From Lactobacillaceae bacterium (GTDB lineage: Bacteria; Bacillota; Bacilli; Lactobacillales; Lactobacillaceae), in the NCBI GenBank assembly GCA_031282325.1, contig JAITDY010000069.1, positions 1-21,808 of the forward strand: DNA of 21,808 nucleotides, in the 5' to 3' direction. Position numbers and translations under genes: made by a program. Of this stretch, positions 14,127 through 20,906 are shown one piece after another. Numbering within the stretch: the first letter of the stretch is position 1; the number at the start of each line of letters is the position of its first letter. The notes under the pieces are model-generated. The model did not search any database. It was not told where the DNA came from and worked only from the letters and a program-made list of their open reading frames with translations.

Positions 14127-15026
14127 TTACTTTCTTAAATTTCTAGGAAAATCAGAAGGAATCTGTGCTGAAAATGATTTTAAAAGTGAATAATCTGAAA
14201 ATAAATTTGGAATTTGGATTGTGGCCGAGTGCAACAAAAGTCGCGAGTAATTAATGCCTTCATCGTTATATAAATAATCACCCACGATAGGATGTCCGAT
14301 TGATTTTAAGTGTATTCTAATTTGATGTGTTCTGCCGGTTTCTAATTCTAATCTTAATAATGTATTTTGATAAACAGTATGCATTTTGTACCACTTGGTT
14401 ACTGCCTCCTGTCCGCTGGTTAAATCTATAATTCTTTTGTATGGGTTTTTTGGATCAATCCCAATTTTACTTTTAATTATTCCTTTTTCTTCTATAAGAG
14501 TCCCTGAAACCCACGCTAAATATGCTCTTTTGATTATTTTTTTTGAAAGTAATTGATTAATAATTGATTTAGCCAAAGGATTTTTAGCAACCACTACGAT
14601 TCCGCTGGTTTCTCTATCGATTCTATGAGTTATTAATGCAATAGCTGGATGATTTCTGCTCATTATTTTATTTGTATCAAAATAATACTGTGCAAAATTC
14701 AAAATGGTATCATCTTCGTTTGGCGAATGAGCATGCATTTTTTGGCCGGCTAATTTATTAATTAAAATATAATCTTCATTTTCAAAGACAATATTTATTT
14801 CCCCTTTTTTAGCTAAATACATTTTCTGATTATCTGGAATTTCAAAACTAATTTGATCTCCATCATGAAGCAAAAAAGATGTTGCTCTATTTAAACCGTT
14901 TATTAATATTTTTTTATTGATTCTTAAATATCCACGAATTTTTCTAGGAATTAACCACTTATTCAATAAATCTTTTATTGATATGGTTTCATGCACTAGG
15001 AAATTATATTTAAAATAATTTAACAT
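14127..15026 (-). CDS. RluA/RluD-family 23S rRNA-type pseudouridine synthase
   Basis: This enzyme converts specific uridines in rRNA (possibly tRNA) to pseudouridine. The 299-residue protein has an N-terminal S4-like region (about 15-62, with RGYLRINKKILING) and the RluA catalytic domain. Motif II, HRIDRETSGIVVVAKN (134-149), contains the catalytic aspartate D137, and the GRTHQIRIHLKSIGHPIVGD segment is typical of the family. The family has several paralogues (RluD/YlyB, YhcT, YjbO types) that I cannot separate by eye, so no symbol is given. No ribosome binding site precedes the ATG; a TAAAAT ends 8 nt upstream, pointing to a leaderless or near-leaderless transcript. Its promoter overlaps the divergent TPP-riboswitch promoter. 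It heads the operon with the Ser-rich protein. Confidence 0.92.
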   Translation of the reverse strand: MLNYFKYNFLVHETISIKDLLNKWLIPRKIRGYLRINKKILINGLNRATSFLLHDGDQISFEIPDNQKMYLAKKGEINIVFENEDYILINKLAGQKMHAHSPNEDDTILNFAQYYFDTNKIMSRNHPAIALITHRIDRETSGIVVVAKNPLAKSIINQLLSKKIIKRAYLAWVSGTLIEEKGIIKSKIGIDPKNPYKRIIDLTSGQEAVTKWYKMHTVYQNTLLRLELETGRTHQIRIHLKSIGHPIVGDYLYNDEGINYSRLLLHSATIQIPNLFSDYSLLKSFSAQIPSDFPRNLRK

Positions 15027-15036
15027 ATGCTACAAT
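15009..15036 (+). promoter_or_regulatory. Promoter of the TPP riboswitch-ykoEDC transcript
   Basis: TTTAAA (15009-15014), a 16-nt spacer, then TACAAT (15031-15036) with extended TGC immediately before it. The start would be near 15043, six bases before the P1 stem of the riboswitch, which fits well. Confidence 0.65.
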
Positions 15037-15064
15037 TTTAAGGTAAATAAGTCTGGGGCGCCAA
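15035..15064 (-). promoter_or_regulatory. Promoter of the pseudouridine synthase operon
   Basis: On the minus strand TTGGCG (15059-15064) is followed after 18 nt by TAAAAT (15035-15040), which ends 8 nt before the ATG. The -10 overlaps the -10 of the divergent ykoE promoter by two bases, and the -35 lies inside the riboswitch sequence. Confidence 0.4.
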
Positions 15065-15119
15065 TTATGGCTGAGAAGAACCCATTGAACCTGTAGGGTA
15101 ATACCAGTTGGGGAGACTT
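15049..15119 (+). promoter_or_regulatory. TPP riboswitch (THI element)
   Basis: The aptamer has all the conserved pieces in order: GGGGCGCC, GGCTGAGA (15069-15076), ACCC, GAACCTGTAGGGTAATACCAG and GGGGA. The P1 stem is a perfect AAGTCT (15049-15054) with AGACTT (15114-15119). It binds thiamine pyrophosphate and controls the ykoEDC genes downstream. Confidence 0.96.
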
Positions 15120-15140
15120 CGATTTTTTAAGCCGAAGTCT
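15114..15140 (+). promoter_or_regulatory. Antiterminator helix of the TPP riboswitch
   Basis: AGACTTCG (15114-15121) pairs perfectly with CGAAGTCT (15133-15140). It uses the 3' strand of P1 and the 5' arm of the terminator, so it excludes both. Without TPP this helix allows read-through. Confidence 0.85.
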
Positions 15141-15166
15141 ATCTAAAAATAGGTTTCGGCTTTTTT
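15130..15166 (+). terminator. Riboswitch-controlled intrinsic terminator
   Basis: AGCCGAAGTCTAT (15130-15142) pairs with ATAGGTTTCGGCT (15149-15161), with two G-U pairs in the middle and a 6-nt CTAAAA loop, followed by a run of T. It forms when TPP stabilises P1 and the antiterminator cannot form. Confidence 0.9.
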
Positions 15167-15192
15167 AATTGAAAAGAGGTTTTATATTTATT

Positions 15193-15801
15193 ATGAAAAC
15201 AGTTAAATGGACAATTAAAGATGTAATACTTACAGCATTAATCGGAATTATTTTTGGTGCTTTATATTTAGGGTTTGGTTTCCTTTGGGAAACATTTATT
15301 AAAATTATTGGTCCGCTTGCAGGATTTATCGCAAATAAAAATTTATCAGGCGCTTTAACTGGTGCGGCAATCGCTGGCAAAGTCACTACAGCTGCAACTA
15401 CCGGCTTATGGATGATGGCTGGTCCATTAGCGGCACTAGTAATTAAAAAACCCGGTGCTGCATTATTCGGAGAACTATTAGCTTCATTTGTTGAAATGAC
15501 TTTGGGATCTCATTGGGGTGTCGATAACGTTATTTGGGGTGTCGTTCAAGGAGTTGCTTCAGAATTAGGTTTTGCCCTAACTGGTTATAGAAATTATAAA
15601 ATTGGTCTAATGTTAAGTATCGTTACAGGTTCAATAATTTCTTTTGGATTTAATTATCTCAAATACAGCTACGATACTTTAAACACTGTATTTGTAACTA
15701 CTTTGTTTGCAATCTTCTTTTTATCAGTATTATTCTTCTCTGGCATTTTAGTTTGGTTAATCAATAAATTGCTTATATCTTCAAAAATTTTACGTAAATA
15801 A
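15193..15801 (+). CDS. ykoE: YkoE, substrate-binding (S) component of a thiamine/HMP ECF transporter
   Basis: This 202-residue membrane protein is the S component that captures thiamine or its hydroxymethylpyrimidine (HMP) precursor. It has about five to six membrane helices. Conserved YkoE stretches are LGFGFLWETF, LWMMAGPLAALVIKKPGAALFGELLASFVEM, the SHWGVDN loop and WGVVQGVASELGFALTGY. The start is ATG 15193. An in-frame TTG at 15169 lies upstream of the GAGG ribosome binding site (15176-15179), which is itself 13 nt from the ATG, a longer spacing than usual. Control by the TPP riboswitch directly upstream supports the thiamine pathway. ykoD follows after 5 nt. YkoF, the thiamine-binding partner in the Bacillus ykoFEDC operon, is not present here. 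No thiamine biosynthesis gene is seen, which fits salvage. Confidence 0.93.
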   Translation: MKTVKWTIKDVILTALIGIIFGALYLGFGFLWETFIKIIGPLAGFIANKNLSGALTGAAIAGKVTTAATTGLWMMAGPLAALVIKKPGAALFGELLASFVEMTLGSHWGVDNVIWGVVQGVASELGFALTGYRNYKIGLMLSIVTGSIISFGFNYLKYSYDTLNTVFVTTLFAIFFLSVLFFSGILVWLINKLLISSKILRK

Positions 15802-15806
15802 ACAAG

Positions 15807-17069
15807 ATGAATATTAACATTCAAAACAATGGAATAGTCAAAGACGATAAACTTATTCTAAAAAATATTGATATTCAGATTCAGCAAGGAGAATTTATCT
15901 TATTTTCAGGGGTTTCAGGAAGTGGGAAAACTACCTTGATTAACGAAATAATTAATCAATATAAAGCTACAATAGCTCGGGTATTTCAGGATCCAGAACA
16001 ACAATTCACAATGGAAACACCATTTATGGAACTAATATTTTTAATGGAAAATATGAAAATAGATCCTAATTTAATGAAATCCAATATCGATAATTTATTA
16101 ACAGAATTCAATTTGTTAGATAAAAAAAATCAATTGATTCAAAGTCTTTCTGGTGGGGAGCAACAAAGACTGGCGCTAGCCGAAGCGCTATTTATTAATA
16201 CTGATTTAATTATTTTAGATGAACCCTTTGCAAGTGTCGACAATAAAAATAAACAATATCTTTTTGAAAAACTAATTTCCGAAAACCAAAAAGGAAAAAC
16301 AATTATAGTTGCTGATCACAATCCTCTTCCGTATGAAAATTTAGTAGATAATATTTTTGTTTTTGAAAATAAAACTGTTTATAAAATGCCTCGAAAAAAC
16401 TATTCTAATTTTTTTCAAATTTACTCTAAAAAAACAAAATTATTTTCCAATTCAAAAATCAAGAAAAATCAAAGCGGAATTAATATTGAAAATTATAAAA
16501 TTAGAGATCTATTAGATATTCCAGATTTTTCATTTTTTCAGCAATCAAATTCTATTTTAATTGGTGATAACGGTAGCGGAAAATCCACCTTTCTGAAATC
16601 ATTAGTTAATTTATATAAATATCAGGGAAAAATAACTAACAATTATAAAAATACTTTTTTGGCGTTCCAGCATGCTTCCGATAGTTATTTAAACATTACA
16701 GTAAAAGAAGAAATTGATTTTGCAGAAAAGCATATGGTAAATATTATCCATATTGATACGGATTATTGGTTATCTAAATTTAATTTAAAAGATAAATTAA
16801 ACGATTCTGTCTACACTCTTTCTGGAGGTGAACAAAAAAAATTGCAAATTCTAACCCTTGTAATTCAAAATCCAGATTTATTAATACTCGACGAACCTTT
16901 TGCTGGATTAGATATTTTTTCAATTTCTAATATTGTTGATTTACTAGAGTTGTCTAACTCGGATAAAATCATTGTTTCTCATCAATTTAATTATTTAGAT
17001 AAATTAATAAATAATATTGTTATTGTGCAACATAAAAAATTTGAAACTAAAAAAGAGGTTACAATTTGA
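15807..17069 (+). CDS. ykoD: YkoD, duplicated ABC ATPase of the thiamine/HMP ECF transporter
   Basis: The 420-residue protein is a fusion of two ABC ATPase domains that powers the YkoEC membrane complex from the cytoplasm. Domain 1 has Walker A GVSGSGKT (35-42), signature LSGGE (114-118) and Walker B LIILDEP (134-140). Domain 2 has Walker A GDNGSGKS (253-260), signature LSGGEQ (338-343) and Walker B LLILDEP (358-364). Both domains keep the catalytic Glu after Walker B and a switch His (ADHN in domain 1, VSHQ in domain 2), so both may hydrolyse ATP. The second domain is shorter than usual. It starts 5 nt after ykoE with little SD and is probably coupled. Its stop overlaps the TTG start of ykoC by four bases (TTGA). 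Confidence 0.93.
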   Translation: MNINIQNNGIVKDDKLILKNIDIQIQQGEFILFSGVSGSGKTTLINEIINQYKATIARVFQDPEQQFTMETPFMELIFLMENMKIDPNLMKSNIDNLLTEFNLLDKKNQLIQSLSGGEQQRLALAEALFINTDLIILDEPFASVDNKNKQYLFEKLISENQKGKTIIVADHNPLPYENLVDNIFVFENKTVYKMPRKNYSNFFQIYSKKTKLFSNSKIKKNQSGINIENYKIRDLLDIPDFSFFQQSNSILIGDNGSGKSTFLKSLVNLYKYQGKITNNYKNTFLAFQHASDSYLNITVKEEIDFAEKHMVNIIHIDTDYWLSKFNLKDKLNDSVYTLSGGEQKKLQILTLVIQNPDLLILDEPFAGLDIFSISNIVDLLELSNSDKIIVSHQFNYLDKLINNIVIVQHKKFETKKEVTI

Positions 17070-17716
17070 AAGCTAGTCTAAAATTTTTATTATTTATAAT
17101 CATTGGGATTGAATTAACTTTTGTTCGTAGTATTTTGTTTAATATAATAACAACAACTGTTGCTTTGATATATTTAATTTATAATCGTGCATCATTAAAA
17201 AAAATTACTTATCTTTTTGTTATCGGAATAATTCCGGCTTTATCTACACTAGCTATGTACAGCACTCTGGCTATTAAAACAGACACTTATATGCCTGTAA
17301 TTATGGCAACTAGAGTTTTTTCATATATTTTTTTAGGAGCCGCCTCAATAGCAGGTTCATCTATTACCGATTTATTTAGAAGTTTCGAACAAAATTTTAG
17401 ATTATCTCCAACCATTACTTATGGAGTAATTGGGGCTTTTAATTTCATTCCGAAAATAACTCAACAAATAAAATTAATAAAAGCAAATTCTAAAATGAGG
17501 GGACAATATATGTCTGTATTTTCGCCTAAACTATATTTAAAAGCTATATATAATGCTATGAATTGGTCGGAAAATTTAGGGGACGCAATGTATTCACACG
17601 GCTTTCAAGAAGGTGCTAAAAGAACTAATTTTAATTACCAATCATTTACTGTTAAAGAAATTTTAATATTTTTTAGCATTATTTTGTTATCAATAGTTGC
17701 CATGCTGATAAAATAG
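17066..17716 (+). CDS. ykoC: YkoC, EcfT-type transmembrane component of the thiamine/HMP transporter
   Basis: This 216-residue membrane protein couples YkoD ATP hydrolysis to the YkoE S component. Hydrophobic helices occupy about 1-25, 28-45, 48-70, 78-100 and the C-terminus (LIFFSIILLSIVAMLI). The cytoplasmic coupling helices lie between: KANSKMRG (about 144-151) keeps the Arg-Gly of the first EcfT motif, while the second motif region reads AMYSHGF, with His where many EcfT proteins have Arg. Whether this is normal for YkoC I cannot say. The start is TTG at 17066, with AAAGAGG 7 nt upstream; a 4-nt overlap with ykoD implies translational coupling. It ends the riboswitch operon; no terminator follows directly. 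Confidence 0.88.
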   Translation: MKASLKFLLFIIIGIELTFVRSILFNIITTTVALIYLIYNRASLKKITYLFVIGIIPALSTLAMYSTLAIKTDTYMPVIMATRVFSYIFLGAASIAGSSITDLFRSFEQNFRLSPTITYGVIGAFNFIPKITQQIKLIKANSKMRGQYMSVFSPKLYLKAIYNAMNWSENLGDAMYSHGFQEGAKRTNFNYQSFTVKEILIFFSIILLSIVAMLIK

Positions 17717-17779
17717 AAGGAGTGTTAAATTCCATACGAAAGACAGATTTTTAATTTATTAGATTTTCAAAGCTGGTAG
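17717..17779 (+). other. Orphan Shine-Dalgarno with 16-codon non-ATG frame between ykoC and corA
   Basis: A perfect AAGGAG (17717-17722) directly follows the ykoC stop, but no ATG, GTG or TTG stands at a usable distance. At 6 nt spacing there is ATT, opening a 16-codon frame (IPYERQIFNLLDFQSW) to TAG at 17777-17779. It may be a gene remnant, a leader peptide with a rare ATT start, or chance. No function is claimed. Confidence 0.3.
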
Positions 17780-17790
17780 TACATTACATA

Positions 17791-18699
17791 ATGATTAAAG
17801 AACATAAAATAAACGAAAAAACAACTTGGTTTGAAGTTATTGAACCAACACAAAAAGAACAAGATGAACTAAATTCTAGAGGAATTTCTCCAGAATTTAT
17901 TTTTTATGCATTGGATCCTAATGAAAGTGCTAGGACCGAAATCGATTACACATCCGGGAATGTCTTGGTTATATATGATATTGTTACTCTAAATTCTGAC
18001 GCTCAAACTGAGCCAGTTGCAATGCTTTTAGATGCAAATAATAATTTCTATACAATCGCTCGTGAATCAACCTCTATTATTTCAAATCAACTTTTTAAAT
18101 CTACTACTCAGTTGATTAGTAAGGAAAAAGTTACTCCAATTGATATTTTTTTAAATACTAGTTTTGCTTTAATTGCTGAATATATAAATGCAATTAAAAA
18201 TATTAATCGAAAAAGAAATGTCATTCAAAAAAATTTAAAGGAAAATTTGAAAGTCAATGATATTACTTCCTTAATGGAATTACAAACACAAGTAATTTAT
18301 ATGATTGATTCTTTGAAGACCGATAAAAATGCTGTAATCACTTTAAAGCAATTCTTAAACAAGAATTTAAATGATCGTCAAAATGAATTTTTTGATGACT
18401 TGTTAGTTGAAAATACACAAGCAATTGATATGGTTACTCAAGCATCTGAAGTTATTAATTCAATTAATAATGCTTACTCTGGATTGCACAATCAGAAACT
18501 TGATAAATCACTTAGACTACTAACTGTTGTTCAATCAATAATGGCTGTTCCAACAGTTGTAACTGGCTTTTATGGAATGAATATGAAACTCCCTTTTGCA
18601 CATCTCGGATGGGCTTGGATGTTAACTATTGGTATTTCCCTATTTATTATCCTAATAGAAATATTTATTTTATTTAAAAATAATTTTTTTGATAAATAA
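17791..18699 (+). CDS. corA: CorA-family divalent cation transporter
   Basis: CorA forms pentameric channels for Mg2+ (also Co2+ or Ni2+) entry. This 302-residue protein has a large cytoplasmic N-domain, a long helical stalk (about 120-245, KNINRKRNVIQKNLKENL), and two C-terminal membrane helices. The first contains the selectivity signature YGMNM (261-265) in TVVTGFYGMNMKLP. The second (GWAWMLTIGISLFIILIEIFIL) ends with a short Lys-bearing tail. The length is slightly under the classical 316. No Shine-Dalgarno precedes the ATG; a TACATT lies 5 nt upstream, so the transcript may be leaderless. It follows ykoC by 74 nt and is convergent with ltaS. No M-box riboswitch is seen in the short gap. 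Confidence 0.94.
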   Translation: MIKEHKINEKTTWFEVIEPTQKEQDELNSRGISPEFIFYALDPNESARTEIDYTSGNVLVIYDIVTLNSDAQTEPVAMLLDANNNFYTIARESTSIISNQLFKSTTQLISKEKVTPIDIFLNTSFALIAEYINAIKNINRKRNVIQKNLKENLKVNDITSLMELQTQVIYMIDSLKTDKNAVITLKQFLNKNLNDRQNEFFDDLLVENTQAIDMVTQASEVINSINNAYSGLHNQKLDKSLRLLTVVQSIMAVPTVVTGFYGMNMKLPFAHLGWAWMLTIGISLFIILIEIFILFKNNFFDK

Positions 18700-18729
18700 A
18701 AGATCCTAACTTTCATATTAGGATCTTTT
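18698..18729. terminator. Bidirectional terminator between corA and ltaS
   Basis: AAAAGATCCTAA pairs perfectly with TTAGGATCTTTT over 12 bp around an 8-nt loop. The symmetric A and T runs allow it to work for both convergent transcripts. It begins inside the corA stop codon and ends 2 nt before the ltaS stop. Confidence 0.9.
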
Positions 18730-18731
18730 AT

Positions 18732-20900
18732 TTAATCATGATCTTCTTCGTCTGAAGTAATAGTTATTCTTCCAGTATTTGTTCGAGGATCGTTTTGTTC
18801 TGGAGCATCTGTTTTATATTCTGGTAAAGTTGTTTTATTTCCGTTTTCCGAAAGTATTGATGTCGATTTAAGATTTTCGTTATCTTTATCTAGCCTATCT
18901 AATGTTGCTTGTTTTTGATAATCATATTTTTGTGGATAGATTGTTTTAAACTCTTTTATTTTATTAAAACGCAATAAATCACCATAAATTACTTTATCTG
19001 AATATTGCAATTTTTTTACAGCGGCATTTTTTAAACTTTCAATCTTTTCTTTTTCTTCATCAGATATCATTGATTCATCGATTTGAATACCTGATTGAGT
19101 ATTAAATATCTTTCCGTCGGTGTAGGTATAATCAGGAGTAACAAAATCTTCATTTCTAAACACTACAAATTGACTTCTTTTGTTATTTAATAAATCTTGT
19201 CCAAATTGAATAAAATCTTTAGTTTTAACTCCCAATAAATGTTCTAGAGTTGGCATTACATCAATTTCGCCACCAAAAGTATGATTAACATACCCTTTTT
19301 CGTAACCGGGCATATTTATAATGAAAGGAACTCTTTGCATTTGCAAATCATTATAGGCATTCCATGTTTCAGGATCATCTCCAAGAACTGTCGCTAGGGC
19401 TTTATTATCTGAATTACTAATTCCAAAATGATCTCCATACAAAATAATAATCGAATTTTTAATTAGCCCAGTTTTGTTTAAATAATCATAAAATTCCTTA
19501 ATTGATTGATCCAAATATCGATTAGTAACAAAATAATTATTTACTGATTCAGAGTTAGTTTGTGAAGTAACGAAATTTGGATCTTTATCAACATCATCTA
19601 AAGCATATGGCAAATGGTTAGTAACAGTTAAAAACTTAGCATAAAATGGTTGTTGTAATTTTTCTAAATAAGGGATTGAATTTTGAAAGAATAATTTGTC
19701 CTTAAGTCCCCAAGATTCGGCTTTTCGTCCACTAACATCATAATAACTAGCATCAAAGAAATTCTGGTATCCTAATGACTTATAAGCTATTTGACGGTTA
19801 TAGAATGTTCCAACATTACCATGAAAAACAGCTGTAGAATAACCTTGTTCTTGGTTCAAAATAGCCGGCATACTTTGAAATTCATTAGCATAGTATCTAA
19901 TAAATACTGATCCAGTTGGTAACCCAAAAATAGAATTTTCCAACATATTTTCGGCATCAGACGTTTTTCCTTGTCCTACTTGATGAAAAAAATTATCAAA
20001 TGAAATCGAATCTTTTGAATTAAATAATGAATTTAAAAATGGCGTAACTTCTTGTCCGTTTACTTTTAAATTAATGCTACTTTGTTGAAATGATTCAAGA
20101 TGCAAAACTATAACATTTTTTCCTTTTGCTTTACCAAAAAATTCTGGGTTGGCAGTTACATAATTCTTTTTAATATATGATCTAATTTTTTCTATATCAG
20201 TTGGTTTTGATGATTGCTTAATTTGGCTTATATGCAATGTTTCAATAGAATTTTGAATAGTATAAAAATTTATTCCCATATATTTAACCATATAATTATC
20301 ATCAAATCCTCTGACAATTAATTGTGGTCGATCTGTATCGGATAAAGCAAAAACTGACATTAATCCTAATATAGCCGAAGAAAGCATTAAGAAAATTTGG
20401 TTTTTTTGAATTGGTTTTTTATCTATTTTAAATTTTTTCTTTAAAATTAAAACAACTAGAAAAAATAAATCTAATATATAAATTAAATCATGCCACCTTA
20501 ATATAGTTAGTCCGGCAGCGGCCGTCCCTTGATTTACTTTGCTATAGCCAGTAATTAAGCTAAATGATACATAAGATCCAGCTTCACGATAATAAACAAC
20601 ATTTAGAACTAACAAGATGGTAATTATTGAATACAAAATAAAAACTAATGGGTAAAAAAATTTGCTTTTTTTAATAAATCCTAATAAGAAAAATAAAATA
20701 GCTGTAAAAAAAATGGGGTTAGCAATTGCTGTAAAAAATTGCCAAATATTATTGATGCCCAGTCCTCTAAAATCAACAAAATAAGCTACCATTGATTTAA
20801 TCCAATAAAAAAGAATAATCGTATATAAAAATCCTTGACGATTATTAAAATTAAAGAAATTTTTTATTTTATTTATAATTGTTATTTTTTCTTTGTTCAT
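18732..20900 (-). CDS. ltaS: Lipoteichoic acid synthase
   Basis: LtaS polymerises glycerol phosphate from phosphatidylglycerol onto a glycolipid anchor on the outer membrane face. The 722-residue protein has five membrane helices (about 23-42, 53-75, 81-103, 138-153, 168-186) and an extracellular sulfatase-like domain. The catalytic threonine is T313 in HQVGQGKTSDAEN. Metal and substrate residues by comparison with the Staphylococcus enzyme are E269 (LHLES), D490 and H491 (LYGDHFG), H429 (TNHLPY) and W397. It is about 75 residues longer than staphylococcal LtaS, owing to a hydrophilic C-terminal tail ending in TITSDEEDHD. It starts 6 nt after the reductase gene without a Shine-Dalgarno, so coupling or a leaderless start is likely. 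The LafB-like glycosyltransferase at 2398 could make its anchor lipid. Confidence 0.95.
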   Translation of the reverse strand: MNKEKITIINKIKNFFNFNNRQGFLYTIILFYWIKSMVAYFVDFRGLGINNIWQFFTAIANPIFFTAILFFLLGFIKKSKFFYPLVFILYSIITILLVLNVVYYREAGSYVSFSLITGYSKVNQGTAAAGLTILRWHDLIYILDLFFLVVLILKKKFKIDKKPIQKNQIFLMLSSAILGLMSVFALSDTDRPQLIVRGFDDNYMVKYMGINFYTIQNSIETLHISQIKQSSKPTDIEKIRSYIKKNYVTANPEFFGKAKGKNVIVLHLESFQQSSINLKVNGQEVTPFLNSLFNSKDSISFDNFFHQVGQGKTSDAENMLENSIFGLPTGSVFIRYYANEFQSMPAILNQEQGYSTAVFHGNVGTFYNRQIAYKSLGYQNFFDASYYDVSGRKAESWGLKDKLFFQNSIPYLEKLQQPFYAKFLTVTNHLPYALDDVDKDPNFVTSQTNSESVNNYFVTNRYLDQSIKEFYDYLNKTGLIKNSIIILYGDHFGISNSDNKALATVLGDDPETWNAYNDLQMQRVPFIINMPGYEKGYVNHTFGGEIDVMPTLEHLLGVKTKDFIQFGQDLLNNKRSQFVVFRNEDFVTPDYTYTDGKIFNTQSGIQIDESMISDEEKEKIESLKNAAVKKLQYSDKVIYGDLLRFNKIKEFKTIYPQKYDYQKQATLDRLDKDNENLKSTSILSENGNKTTLPEYKTDAPEQNDPRTNTGRITITSDEEDHD

Positions 20901-20906
20901 AAAAAA

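Noticed and set aside
17717..17790. Mg2+ riboswitch (M-box) upstream of corA
   Set aside because: The gap is only 74 nt, has no extended helices or terminator, and is too short for the known Mg2+ aptamers.
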